Positions 33,581-41,518 are shown, counted from the stretch's first letter. The stretch is DNA of 64,000 bases from an uncultured Oscillibacter sp. (GCA_910587705.1 CAJUMX010000003.1:1-64000); one strand, 5' to 3'. Numbers and translations: made by a program. The notes: generated from the sequence alone by a model not told the origin.

Positions 33581-34720
33581 ATGGATTTCAATTTGAGCCG
33601 TGAGCACCAGCTGATCCGGAAGATGATGGCCGAGTTCACCGAAAACGAAGTGAAGCCCATCGCCGCCGAGACGGACCTGAACAGCGAGTATCCCCGGGAG
33701 AACATCGAAAAGCTGTTTGACCTGGGCGTCATGGGCATGTGCGTGCCCAAGGAGTACGGCGGCACCGGCGCGGACCCCCTGGCCTCCGCCATCTGCATCG
33801 AGGAGCTGAGCAAGCAGTGCGCCTCCACCGGCGACATCGTGGCCACCCACAACGGCCTGTGCTGCGACCCCATCCTGACCCACGGCACCGAGGAGCAGAA
33901 GAAAAAGTACCTCCCCATGCTGACCACCGGCCATAAGGTGGGTGCCTTCGCCCTCACCGAGCCCAACGCCGGTTCCGACGCCTCCAAGGGCCAGACCGAG
34001 GCCAAGCTGGAAGGCGACCACTATGTCATGAACGGCTCCAAAATCTTCATCACCAACGGCTATGTGGCCGACGTTTTCGTGGTCTTTGCCATGACCGACA
34101 AGTCCAAGGGCACCAAGGGCATCTCCGCCTTCATCGTGGAGAGCAGCTTCCCCGGCTTCTCCGTTGGCAAGCACGAGGTGAAGATGGGCCTCCACGGCTC
34201 CCCCACTGCCGAGATCGTGTTCACCGACTGCATCGTTCCCAAGGAGAACATGCTGGGCAAGGAGGGCAAGGGCTTCTCCATCGCCATGCAGACCCTGGAC
34301 GGCGGCCGTATCGGCATCGCGGCCCAGGCCCTGGGCATCGCCGAGGGCGCGCTGAACGAGGCCAAGGAGTACACCAAGGGCCGCGTCCAGTTCGGCAAGC
34401 CCATTTCCAAGTTCCAGAACACCCAGTTCACCTTCGCCGACATGGAGATGGGCTGTGAGGCGGGCCGCCTCCTGACCTATCAGGCCGCCACCCTCAAGGG
34501 CCAGGGCGTCCGCTACACCAAGGAGGCCGCCATGGCCAAGCTCTGGTGCTCCGAGCACGCCATGAAAACCACCACCAAGGCGCTGCAAATGTTCGGCGGC
34601 TACGGCTATACCAAGGACTATCCCATGGAGCGCATGATGCGGGACGCCAAGATCACCGAGATTTACGAGGGCACGTCCGAGGTCCAGCGCATTGTCATCT
34701 CCGCGAATATGGGACTGTAA
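33581..34720 (+). CDS. bcd: Butyryl-CoA dehydrogenase (short-chain acyl-CoA dehydrogenase)
   Basis: A 379-residue acyl-CoA dehydrogenase with the family signatures AFALTEPNAGSDAS and QMFGGYGYTKDYPMERMMRD; the catalytic base is the glutamate in IYEGTSEVQR (residue 363). It reduces crotonyl-CoA to butyryl-CoA. Together with the two Etf genes that follow it should form an electron-bifurcating complex that also reduces ferredoxin. The ATG at 33581 follows AAGGAG; the longer frame upstream lies over the previous gene. A strong hairpin (GGACCGGGC with GCCCGGTCC) lies in the spacer. Confidence 0.95.
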   Translation: MDFNLSREHQLIRKMMAEFTENEVKPIAAETDLNSEYPRENIEKLFDLGVMGMCVPKEYGGTGADPLASAICIEELSKQCASTGDIVATHNGLCCDPILTHGTEEQKKKYLPMLTTGHKVGAFALTEPNAGSDASKGQTEAKLEGDHYVMNGSKIFITNGYVADVFVVFAMTDKSKGTKGISAFIVESSFPGFSVGKHEVKMGLHGSPTAEIVFTDCIVPKENMLGKEGKGFSIAMQTLDGGRIGIAAQALGIAEGALNEAKEYTKGRVQFGKPISKFQNTQFTFADMEMGCEAGRLLTYQAATLKGQGVRYTKEAAMAKLWCSEHAMKTTTKALQMFGGYGYTKDYPMERMMRDAKITEIYEGTSEVQRIVISANMGL

Positions 34721-34738
34721 GAGGAGGAGGAAACGACT

Positions 34739-35539
34739 ATGAAAATCATTGTCTGTGTCAAGCAGGTCCCCGATACCTCCGGCAAGGTGGCCGTCAATCC
34801 CGACGGCACCCTGAACCGGGCTTCCATGCAGACCATCACGAACCCCGACGACATGAACGCCGTAGAGGCCGCCCTGAAATTGAAGGACGAAACCGGCTGC
34901 AAGGTGGTTGTGGTCACCATGGGGCCCCCTCCCGCGGCCTCCATGCTCCGGGAGCTGATGGCCATGGGCGCGGACGAGGGCGTTTTGGTCTCCGCCCGGG
35001 AGTTCGGCGGCTCCGACACCTACGCCACCTCCCAGATTCTCGCCGCCGCCATTGACACCATCGGCGTGGAAAAAGACGACGTGGTCATGTGCGGCCGCCA
35101 GGCCATCGACGGGGATACCGCCCAGGTGGGCCCCCAGATTGCCGAGAAGCTGAACCTGCCCCAGGTGACCTACGCCGCCGACATCCACAAGGACGGAGAA
35201 AACATCACCGTCAAGCGGATGCTGGAGGACGGCTATATGACCATCAAGGTCAAGACCCCCTGCCTCCTGACCTGCATCAAGGAGCTGAACACCCCCCGCT
35301 ATATGTCCATCGGCGGCATCTACGAAACCTACAACAAGCCCCTGGCGACCTTCGACTTTGAAAAGCTCAAGGACCACAAGCTCATCGACCCCTCCACCAT
35401 CGGCCTCAAGGGCTCTCCCACCAACATTTTCAAGAGCTTCACGCCTCCCCAGAAGGGCGCGGGCATGATGCTGGAGGGCGACGGCAAGGAGACCTGCGAG
35501 AAGCTGGCTTCCATCCTGGCCGGCAAACACATTATCTGA
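34739..35539 (+). CDS. etfB: Electron transfer flavoprotein subunit beta
   Basis: A 266-residue EtfB, starting MKIIVCVKQVPDT. The family pattern CGRQAIDGDTAQVGPQIAE, with the ETF beta signature near residue 118, is present. With EtfA it carries FADs that take electrons from NADH and pass them to Bcd and to ferredoxin. GAGGAGG precedes the ATG. The gene lies 18 bases after bcd and 18 before etfA, as in other butyrate operons. Confidence 0.95.
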   Translation: MKIIVCVKQVPDTSGKVAVNPDGTLNRASMQTITNPDDMNAVEAALKLKDETGCKVVVVTMGPPPAASMLRELMAMGADEGVLVSAREFGGSDTYATSQILAAAIDTIGVEKDDVVMCGRQAIDGDTAQVGPQIAEKLNLPQVTYAADIHKDGENITVKRMLEDGYMTIKVKTPCLLTCIKELNTPRYMSIGGIYETYNKPLATFDFEKLKDHKLIDPSTIGLKGSPTNIFKSFTPPQKGAGMMLEGDGKETCEKLASILAGKHII

Positions 35540-35557
35540 GAAGGGAGTATATAGAAC

Positions 35558-36667
35558 ATGTCTACTTTCAACAGTGCGGATATCGCTGCCTTCAAGGACG
35601 TTTGGGTCTTTTGCGAGCAGCGCGAGGGCAAGCTAATGCCCACCGATTTCGAGCTGATTTCCAAGGGCCGGGACCTGGCCAACGAGCTGGGCGTGAACCT
35701 CTGCGGCCTCCTCCTGGGCGGCGAGGGCATCGAGGCCACGGCCAAGGAGCTGGGCGGCTACGGCGCGGACAAGGTCTATGTCTGCGAAAGCCCCATGCTG
35801 TCCGTCTACAACACGGACGCCTACGCCAAGGTCATCTGCGACGTCATTGAGGAGCTGAAGCCCGAGGCGTTCCTGATTGGCGCCACCAACATCGGCCGGG
35901 ACCTGGCTCCCCGCTGCGCGGCCCGGCTGCACACCGGCCTCTGCGCGGACTGCACCCACCTGGACATCGACGTCGCCAATTACATCCAATTCCTGCGGGA
36001 AGCCTCCACGCTCGACGTGGACGGCCAGAAGTGGGACATGGAGGACCGGAACCTGAAAATGACCCGTCCGGCCTTCGGCGGCCACCTGATGGCCACCATC
36101 ATCTGCCCCCGCTTCCGTCCCTGCATGGCGACGGTGCGCCCCGGCGTTATGAAGAAGAACCCCTTCGATCAGGCGAAAGCTGACGCCTGCGTCATTGAAA
36201 AGCCCGCCTTCACCCTGAGCGAGGCGGACGTGCAGACCGAGGTCACCGAGGTGGTCAAGGCGGCGAAGAAGCTGGTGGACCTCATCGGCGCGGACTTCAT
36301 CGTGTCCGTGGGCCGCGGCATCAGCAAGGACGTCGAGGGCGGCATCAAGCTGGCCGAGGAGCTGGCTGCGGAGCTGGGCGGCGTCGTCGGCGGAAGCCGT
36401 GCCACCATCGACAGCGGCTGGCTGTCTGCGGACCATCAGGTGGGCCAGACGGGCAAGACGGTGCACCCGAAGGTGTACGTGGCTCTGGGCATCTCCGGTG
36501 CGATTCAGCACAAGGCCGGTATGCAGGATTCCGAGTGCATCATCGCGGTGAACAAGAACGACACGGCCCCCATCTTCGAGATTGCGGACTACGGCATCTG
36601 CGGCGACCTCTTCAAGGTCACCCCGCTGCTGACCGAGGCCATCCGGGCCGCGAAGGCCGCGAAGTGA
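35558..36667 (+). CDS. etfA: Electron transfer flavoprotein subunit alpha
   Basis: A 369-residue EtfA. The C-terminal FAD-binding signature is clear (GWLSADHQVGQTGKTVHPKV, then YVALGISGAIQH). The N-terminal domain pairs with EtfB. It lacks an extra ferredoxin domain. It is the last gene of the operon; a hairpin and then a strong terminator follow. Confidence 0.95.
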   Translation: MSTFNSADIAAFKDVWVFCEQREGKLMPTDFELISKGRDLANELGVNLCGLLLGGEGIEATAKELGGYGADKVYVCESPMLSVYNTDAYAKVICDVIEELKPEAFLIGATNIGRDLAPRCAARLHTGLCADCTHLDIDVANYIQFLREASTLDVDGQKWDMEDRNLKMTRPAFGGHLMATIICPRFRPCMATVRPGVMKKNPFDQAKADACVIEKPAFTLSEADVQTEVTEVVKAAKKLVDLIGADFIVSVGRGISKDVEGGIKLAEELAAELGGVVGGSRATIDSGWLSADHQVGQTGKTVHPKVYVALGISGAIQHKAGMQDSECIIAVNKNDTAPIFEIADYGICGDLFKVTPLLTEAIRAAKAAK

Positions 36668-36689
36668 TACTTTCTTGAAAGAAAGTATC
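36666..36689. repeat. Hairpin overlapping the etfA stop codon
   Basis: GATACTTTC and GAAAGTATC pair around TTGAAA. The left arm contains the last bases of the etfA stop codon. It may guard the 3' end of the mRNA, since the true terminator lies about 100 bases further on. Confidence 0.6.
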
Positions 36690-36764
36690 CAAAGAACTTT
36701 CTCGCGCTCCGGCAGTCTGGTGGTAAACCAAGCCGAAGCGACGGCAACTTAGTTTCAGCGTAAC

Positions 36765-36803
36765 AAAACGACCGAAGGGCGAAAACCCTTCGGTCGTTTT
36801 CTT
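36765..36803 (+). terminator. Terminator of the butyrate operon
   Basis: AAAACGACCGAAGGG pairs with CCCTTCGGTCGTTTT around CGAAAA, a 15-bp stem with T-rich 3' side. It may work in both directions. Confidence 0.88.
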
Positions 36804-36812
36804 CGCCCAAAT

Positions 36813-36841
36813 TTGACAAACCTCCCCGCATCCCCTATAAT
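36813..36841 (+). promoter_or_regulatory. Perfect sigma-A promoter for the small toxin-like transcript
   Basis: TTGACA and TATAAT are separated by exactly 17 bases, directly after the butyrate operon terminator. No normal gene follows; the transcript would run through a 12-bp hairpin (36919-36946) into the small hydrophobic ORF. Confidence 0.88.
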
Positions 36842-36918
36842 AAAATTCGCCAGGCCCAAAAGGGCACGGCGGCAGAAGGATATCGTTGCAAAATAGGCGG
36901 TTGGCCATCTCCTGGGGT

Positions 36919-36946
36919 CCCCACAAAAGCCTTGGCTTTTGTGGGG
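36919..36946 (+). other. 5' leader hairpin of the toxin-like transcript
   Basis: CCCCACAAAAGC and GCTTTTGTGGGG form a perfect 12-bp stem with loop CTTG. Long structured leaders that hide the start site are common in type I toxin mRNAs. Confidence 0.7.
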
Positions 36947-37029
36947 AGAGGAGGCGCAAGGAAGTGAAGGAGAGGATACCCGGCAGGGTGTTCCCCCTAA
37001 AACGGATTTTGCGCCGACGGCGAAGGGGG

Positions 37030-37125
37030 GTGAAGCGGGTGTGGAAGAATCGGCTGTACGTTGTACTTCGATTTTTGGTGTGTCTGGCGTTCGCGCTGTA
37101 CATACTGACCATAAAAGCGTGTTGA
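37030..37125 (+). CDS. Candidate type I toxin, small hydrophobic peptide
   Basis: A 31-residue peptide from GTG at 37030, or 28 residues from GTG at 37039, behind AAGGGGGG. It has a basic N-terminus (KRVWKNR), one membrane-length hydrophobic helix (LYVVLRFLVCLAFALYILTI) and a short KAC tail. This is the build of type I toxins such as TxpA, BsrG and the clostridial ones. Its stop codon lies in the stem of a terminator-like hairpin, and an opposing perfect promoter 85 bases downstream would make an RNA antisense to its 3' end. A 79-residue frame from a TTG at 36886 ends at the same stop; I think the short form is real, but the longer cannot be excluded. Confidence 0.6.
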   Translation: MKRVWKNRLYVVLRFLVCLAFALYILTIKAC

Positions 37126-37203
37126 CCGCTCGGATAGCCCCCAAGCGGTCAACTTTCTAAGTTGAGAAGCGAGGGCTGACCGTCTTGCAGCGGTATCCCT
37201 TCT
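37110..37203 (-). ncRNA. Candidate antisense antitoxin RNA
   Basis: The RNA would start about 37203, seven bases after the -10 box, and end near 37110 at GTTGACCGCT-N13-AGCGGTCAAC followed by ACGCTTTT on the minus strand. It contains a second stem (TCAACTT with AAGTTGA). It overlaps the last ~16 codons region and the 3' end of the toxin mRNA, as RatA does for TxpA and SR4 for BsrG. Ends are inferred from promoter and hairpin. Confidence 0.6.
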
Positions 37204-37209
37204 GCTTTC

Positions 37210-37238
37210 ATTATAAGGCCCCGCCTTCCCCTTGTCAA
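37210..37238 (-). promoter_or_regulatory. Perfect sigma-A promoter for the antisense RNA
   Basis: On the minus strand TTGACA (37238-37233) and TATAAT (37215-37210) are exactly 17 bases apart. It points toward the toxin-like ORF and lies between uvrC and that ORF. Confidence 0.88.
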
Positions 37239-37255
37239 GGCGGCGGGCCTCTTTT

Positions 37256-39097
37256 TTATACCTCCGGTTTCTCCTCCGCTGGGTGAAAATGCCTCCAAAC
37301 CGCCTCTGCGGCGGGCCTTGGCACCACCGCCGCCAGGGCCTCCACCTCCGCCTCCCGGATGGCCTTGATGGTCCCAAACTTCTTCCGCAGCTCCTCCCGC
37401 CGTTTCGGCCCCACGCCGGGAATCCCGTCCAGAGCGGAGCGCAGGGCGCTTTTCCCATGGCTCTCGTGGTGGTAGGTGATGGCGAAGCGGTGGGTCTCCT
37501 CCTGAATCTGCCCGATGAGGGAAAACACCGCCTGATTCCCTACAATGCCGATCTCCCGGCCCTCCGGGGTCACCAGGGCCCTGGTCCGGTGCCGGTCGTC
37601 CTTCACCATGCCGAAAATGGGAACGCTTATCCCGAACTCCTCCGCCACGCCCAGAGCCGTCTGGGCGTGGGTGACGCCGCCGTCAATCAAAAAGACGTCC
37701 GGCAGGGGCAGAAACTTCTCGTCCCCGTCCGCCGCCCGCTGGAGCCGCCGCCGGAGCACCTCCCGCATAGAGGCGTAGTCGTCGGGCTTCCCCGCCAGGT
37801 CCTTGATGCGGAACCGCCGGTAGGCGCTCTTCAAGGGCCTCGTGCCGCTGTAGACCACCATGGAGGCCACGATGTCGCTGCCCCCGGTGTTGGAGATGTC
37901 GAAGGACTCCAGCCGCTTGGGCGGGGCCGGAAGGTCCAGCATTTTCGTCAAAAGCTCCAGGGTGTGGGCCACCCGCTCCTCGGCGGTGGTGGCCCGCTCC
38001 GCCTCCTCGGCGGCGTTCCGCTGGGCCATGGCTCGAAGCTCCGCCTTCTCCCCCCGCTGGGGGACGTGGACCCAGACCTTGTGCCCCGCCCGCTTCGTCA
38101 GCACCTCCGAGAGGTTTTCACAGTACCCCTCGGTCTCAAAGGGCAGCAGAATCTCGTGGGGCAAAATGGCCCTGGGCAGGTAGTACTGGGCCGTCAGGGC
38201 GGAGAGCATCTCCTCCTGCCCCTCCTCCATGGGGGCGGTGAAGAGCTCCGTCTCCCGGCCCGCCAGGTTCCCCTCCTCCATGTGGAGCACGGCGTAGCAG
38301 CACTTTCCAGCCCCCCGGTACAGGCCCCAGATGTCCGTGTCGGCGCAGAGCCCGGCGATGACCGTCTGCTTTTTGGAAAGGGCGCTGATGGCGTTGATCC
38401 GGTCCCGGAGGGCCGCCGCCTGCTCAAACCGCAGGGCCTCCGCCTCCGCCTCCATCTCCCCGGTCATCTCCCGGAGAAGCTCCTTGGCCTTCCCCTCCAG
38501 CATCTGCGTGGCCTGGCGGATGCGACGGGCATACTCCGCCTCCGTCATCTCCGGGCGGCAGAAGCCGTCGCACCGGCCCATGTGGAAGTTCAGGCAGGGC
38601 CGCTCCGCCCCGATGTCCCGGGGGAACTTCCGGTTGCAGGTGGGAAGCCGCAGGGCGGCGCACACCGCGTCCAGGGCCTGCCGGGTCTCGAACCGCCCGC
38701 CGAAGGGGCCGAAATACTTCGCCCCGTCGTTGGCCCACTTGTGGACCATGGTAAACCGGGGATAGGGCCCCCGAGAGAGGCGGACAAAGGGATAGCCCTT
38801 GTCGTCCTTGAGCAGGATGTTGTACCGGGGCATGTGCCGCTTGATGAGGGAGTTTTCCAGCACCAGGGCCTCGAACTCGCTGGAGACGAAGATGGTGTCG
38901 AAGTGGTCGATCTGGGAGACCATCTGCCGCGTCTTGGCGGTGTGGGAGGCGCTGTCCTGAAAGTACTGGCTGACCCGGTTTTTCAGCCTCTTCGCCTTGC
39001 CCACGTAGATGACCTTCCCGGTTTTGTCCATCATCAAATAGACCCCCGGCAAAAGCGGCAGGTCATTCGCTTTCTCCTTTAGCTCGTCCTTGGTCAT
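37256..39097 (-). CDS. uvrC: Excinuclease ABC subunit UvrC
   Basis: A 613-residue UvrC, the nuclease that cuts both sides of a lesion in nucleotide excision repair. In order: GIY-YIG domain (LPLLPGVYLMMDKTGKVIYV, from residue ~13), a cysteine cluster (CLNFHMGRCDGFC), the UVR coiled coil (LRFEQAAALRDRI), the RNase H-like nuclease (FDISNTGGSDIVASMV; LIDGG) and two helix-hairpin-helix motifs (GIPGVGPKRREELRKKFG). The ATG at 39097 follows AAAGGAGG; an upstream in-frame start lacks one. Length is normal. Confidence 0.96.
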   Translation of the reverse strand: MTKDELKEKANDLPLLPGVYLMMDKTGKVIYVGKAKRLKNRVSQYFQDSASHTAKTRQMVSQIDHFDTIFVSSEFEALVLENSLIKRHMPRYNILLKDDKGYPFVRLSRGPYPRFTMVHKWANDGAKYFGPFGGRFETRQALDAVCAALRLPTCNRKFPRDIGAERPCLNFHMGRCDGFCRPEMTEAEYARRIRQATQMLEGKAKELLREMTGEMEAEAEALRFEQAAALRDRINAISALSKKQTVIAGLCADTDIWGLYRGAGKCCYAVLHMEEGNLAGRETELFTAPMEEGQEEMLSALTAQYYLPRAILPHEILLPFETEGYCENLSEVLTKRAGHKVWVHVPQRGEKAELRAMAQRNAAEEAERATTAEERVAHTLELLTKMLDLPAPPKRLESFDISNTGGSDIVASMVVYSGTRPLKSAYRRFRIKDLAGKPDDYASMREVLRRRLQRAADGDEKFLPLPDVFLIDGGVTHAQTALGVAEEFGISVPIFGMVKDDRHRTRALVTPEGREIGIVGNQAVFSLIGQIQEETHRFAITYHHESHGKSALRSALDGIPGVGPKRREELRKKFGTIKAIREAEVEALAAVVPRPAAEAVWRHFHPAEEKPEV

Positions 39098-39140
39098 GGC
39101 TTGGCCTCCTTTGCCGGTTGATGGGGGGGCATGGCCCAAT

Positions 39141-39177
39141 AAAAAAAGACCACCCCGCGCTGACGGGCAGCACGGGG
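39141..39177 (-). terminator. Terminator of ptsH
   Basis: On the minus strand CCCCGTGCTG pairs with CAGCGCGGGG (one mismatch-bulge) and TGGTCTTTTTTT follows. Confidence 0.75.
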
Positions 39178-39185
39178 ACGGTTCG

Positions 39186-39449
39186 TTACTCTCCGAAGTT
39201 GTCTTTCACCAGATCCACCAGCGCGGTGACCGCCTCTTTCTCGTCGCTGCCGTCCGCGATCAGGGTGATGGGGGTGCCCTTCACGATGCCCAGGGACAGC
39301 ACGCCTAACAGGCTCTTGGCGTTGACGCGGCGATCCTCCTTCTCGACCCAGATGCCGCTTTTAAACTCGTTGGCCTTCTGGATGAAGAATGTGGCGGGGC
39401 GGGCGTGCAAACCAACTTCGTTGTTGACCGTGATTTCCTGCGTATACAT
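39186..39449 (-). CDS. ptsH: Phosphocarrier protein HPr
   Basis: An 87-residue HPr, the small carrier that takes phosphate from Enzyme I and gives it to sugar-specific EII proteins. H15 lies in VGLHARPA, and the regulatory S46 lies in NAKSLLGVLSLG, so both PTS transfer and HPr kinase control are possible. AAAGGAG precedes the ATG. It stands alone, with its own promoter and terminator. A second HPr-like gene without the histidine lies at 56406-56654. Confidence 0.95.
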   Translation of the reverse strand: MYTQEITVNNEVGLHARPATFFIQKANEFKSGIWVEKEDRRVNAKSLLGVLSLGIVKGTPITLIADGSDEKEAVTALVDLVKDNFGE

Positions 39450-39513
39450 GTTGCAGCTCTCCTTTTTGTATCAAATCAAATGGAACCGTTTGCCCACGAG
39501 TCATTACTGTACC

Positions 39514-39542
39514 ATCATAACCGCTTTTCCGTCTCCCGTCAA
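39514..39542 (-). promoter_or_regulatory. Promoter of ptsH
   Basis: On the minus strand TTGACG and TATGAT are 17 bases apart, about 65 bases before the start codon. Confidence 0.8.
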
Positions 39543-39970
39543 TGGACAATTGCACAAACATTTCAAAAAATTTTCCTTGACAGTAAAATTCTTTTTGTTA
39601 GTTTACGCCAATTTTATGGAAACTTATACGTCATTTCGCTGAAAATTTAAGAGTTCTCCAGAGAAATTCCCAGCTGTCCCGCTTCACCCGGCAGCCCCCC
39701 GTTCTCCATCCTATGGCCCCGCCGGGCAATTCATGCGAAAGCCCGGGGCGTTTTCTAAAAAAAGACGTTCGCTCCGAAATTTGCCGGGGGTTGATTCCGG
39801 CGGACCGGAGACAATAGGGCTTGGGTATCGTGAACACGGAGCGGAATTTCCGTTCCGTGCGCCGTCAAAGCGGCGCGGGACTTTGCCCGCGCGCTTCTTT
39901 GACGGGAGGGCTCCGGGCCCCGCCGGTCCGGCGGGGCCCAGAGCCGGAAAGATCGAAGGAGGAGTATCCC
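39543..39970. other. Intergenic stretch with a structured leader
   Basis: No gene is seen. The first part is AT-rich. From about 39834 the plus strand can form strong hairpins: CACGGAGCGGAA-type (with TTCCGTTCCGTG), CCGTCAAAG with CTTTGACGG, and GGGCCCCGCCGG with CCGGCGGGGCCC. They lie in the leader of the small lipoprotein gene. Confidence 0.5.
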
Positions 39971-40219
39971 ATGAAAAATACTCTGCTGTTTCTGCTGGTT
40001 TCCCTTCTGCTGGCGGTCAGCCTCACCGCCTGCGGCGGCGGCGGAACCGGAACGACGGACGGCTCCGTCAACGGAACCGAGGACTACCGGGGGGATTACA
40101 ACAACGACGGCTATGACGACGGCCTGATGGGCGACGCCCGGGACGCTGTGGACGACGCCGGACGCTCCGTCCGAAACGCCGTGGACGACGCGGGGAACGC
40201 CATCGACCGGGCGTTTTAA
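39971..40219 (+). CDS. Small lipoprotein with repeated acidic helix
   Basis: An 82-residue predicted lipoprotein: signal peptide MKNTLLFLLVSLLLAVSLTAC with lipobox LTAC, a glycine run, then two near-repeats (ARDAVDDAGRSVRNA and AVDDAGNAIDRAF) that form an amphipathic helix. Such small Asp/Ala-rich lipoproteins are common in Oscillospiraceae and have no known role. AAGGAGGAG precedes the ATG. The leader is strongly structured. Confidence 0.8.
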   Translation: MKNTLLFLLVSLLLAVSLTACGGGGTGTTDGSVNGTEDYRGDYNNDGYDDGLMGDARDAVDDAGRSVRNAVDDAGNAIDRAF

Positions 40220-40266
40220 CCCCTCGCCGGACCGTTGGACGCGCGTTTCCAGCGGCCCGGCCTACC

Positions 40267-40430
40267 TAGGCCTTGTTTGGAAATTGGCGGAATGCCGGAT
40301 TGGGGCAGATTTTTTTGCCAGGCAAGGCGATTTGACGCGGGAATCCTGACGGATTTCAAGTCAAATCAACGCAGTCCTGGCGGAAAAAGATGCCCTAAGA
40401 CAGCATTTTGCCTTTTTCAAACAAGGCCTA
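40267..40430. mobile_element. 164-bp MITE-like hairpin element, copy 2
   Basis: It begins TAGGCCTTGTTTG and ends with the complement. It is the same length as the copy at 21734-21897 and aligns with that copy's reverse complement throughout (for example AATTGGCGGAATGCC and GGCGGAAAAAGAT). It lies 47 bases after a stop codon and 62 before trmO. Confidence 0.85.
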
Positions 40431-40492
40431 AGGGCTTCCCTTTTTCCGCCGCCTCCGGTATAATGGGGGCGGAAACAGAGAGGAGGCCCGCC

Positions 40493-41191
40493 ATGCCCCA
40501 GGAATTTACCATGAAAACCATTGCCCGGATTCACAGTGACTTTACCGGAAAGTTCGGCGTGCCCCGCCAGAGCGGCCTGGTGGAGGCGCTGGAGGCCCGG
40601 GTGGTCTTTGAGCCGGCGTATCGGAACCCCGCCGCCCTCCGGGGGCTGGAGGGCTTTTCCCACATCTGGCTGGTGTGGGTGTTCGACCAGGCCGTCCGGG
40701 CGGAGTGGTCCCCCACCGTCCGCCCGCCCCGTCTGGGGGGCAACGCCCGGCTGGGGGTGTTTTCCACCCGCTCCCCCTTCCGGCCCAACCCCATCGCCCT
40801 GTCCGCCGTCACCCTGGCGGGCATGGAGGAGACCCGGGAGTGGGGAACCGTCCTCCGGGTCCGGGGGGCGGACCTGATGGACGGCACGCCCATTCTGGAT
40901 ATCAAGCCCTACCTCCCCTACGCCGACTGCCGCCCGGAGGCCCTGGGGGGCTTTGCCTCCGTCCCCGCCGGGGAGACGCTGGCGGTGGAGTGCCCGCCGG
41001 AGCTCTGGGAGAAGGTCCCGCCCCAGCGGCGGGAGGCCCTCCGGGCGGTGCTGGCCCTGGACCCCCGGCCCCGGTATCAGGAGGACCCAGGGCGGGTCTA
41101 CGGCTTCGGCTTCGCCGGGCTGGAGGTCCGGTTCTCCGTGGAGGGCGGCGTGCTCCAGGTCCGGGAGATTCTGGAGGGGACGGAATCGTAA
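40493..41191 (+). CDS. trmO: tRNA (t6A37)-methyltransferase TrmO (TsaA-like)
   Basis: A 232-residue protein of the TsaA/TrmO family, which methylates N6-threonylcarbamoyladenosine at position 37 in tRNA-Thr. The family core RSPFRPNPIALSAVTL and GADLMDGTPILDIKPYLPY are clear, as is the N-terminal IARIHSDFTGKFGVPRQSG. AGAGAGGAGG precedes the ATG at 40493. A TATAAT box lies at 40459-40464, just after the hairpin element, with no good -35. Confidence 0.93.
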   Translation: MPQEFTMKTIARIHSDFTGKFGVPRQSGLVEALEARVVFEPAYRNPAALRGLEGFSHIWLVWVFDQAVRAEWSPTVRPPRLGGNARLGVFSTRSPFRPNPIALSAVTLAGMEETREWGTVLRVRGADLMDGTPILDIKPYLPYADCRPEALGGFASVPAGETLAVECPPELWEKVPPQRREALRAVLALDPRPRYQEDPGRVYGFGFAGLEVRFSVEGGVLQVREILEGTES

Positions 41192-41204
41192 ATCTACCGG
41201 ACGC

Positions 41205-41241
41205 AAAAAGCGGACCGCCCAAGGGGCGGTCCGCTTTCCTG
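41205..41241 (+). terminator. Terminator of trmO
   Basis: AAAGCGGACCGCCC pairs with GGGCGGTCCGCTTT around AAG. Confidence 0.85.
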
Positions 41242-41252
41242 TCGAACATCCC

Positions 41253-41441
41253 GTAGGGGCCGCCGCCCTCGGCGGCCCGCCTATCGGAAGCCGGGAAGTT
41301 CCGGGAAACGGGCCACCGAGGGCGGCGGCCCGTCTATCGGAAGCCGGGAGGTTCCGGGAAACGGGCCACCGAGGGCGGCGGCCCGTCTATCGGAAGCCGG
41401 GAGGTTCCGGGAAACGGGCCGCCGAGGGCGGCGGCCCCTAC
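41253..41441. repeat. GC-rich palindrome array with three tandem 53-bp units
   Basis: A left 27-bp arm (from GTAGGGG) is followed by three tandem units of 53 bp starting at 41281, 41334 and 41387 (each CTATCGGAAGCCGGGA...CGGCGGCCCGT), and the last unit ends in the complement of the left arm. The single-unit form of the same element is at 41833-41915. Unit differences are only one or two bases, so the expansion is recent. Confidence 0.88.
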
Positions 41442-41460
41442 AAAATTATATCCCCACCTA

Positions 41461-41508
41461 TTGACTTTTGCGGTCGCATAAGATAGAATGATTTTGCGAC
41501 CGCAAAAG
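41461..41508 (+). promoter_or_regulatory. Promoter and palindromic operator of the first RHH gene
   Basis: TTGACT (41461-41466) and TAGAAT (41484-41489) are 17 bases apart. A perfect 14-bp inverted repeat, CTTTTGCGGTCGCA (41465-41478) and its complement (41495-41508), encloses the -10 box. It is a likely operator for the ribbon-helix-helix protein encoded next. Confidence 0.75.
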
Positions 41509-41518
41509 GAGGTGTACG

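Noticed and set aside
36848..37000. 6S or other housekeeping RNA downstream of the promoter at 36813
   Set aside because: I could not match the conserved features of 6S, SRP RNA, tmRNA or RNase P RNA; the small hydrophobic ORF explains the transcript better.
36886..37125. A 79-residue version of the toxin-like protein from a TTG start
   Set aside because: The extra N-terminal part is highly basic and covers the 12-bp leader hairpin; the hydrophobic end alone has the look of a type I toxin. Kept only as an alternative.
41253..41441. CRISPR array
   Set aside because: The units are 53-bp direct tandem copies without unique spacers, bounded by palindromes; no cas genes are near.
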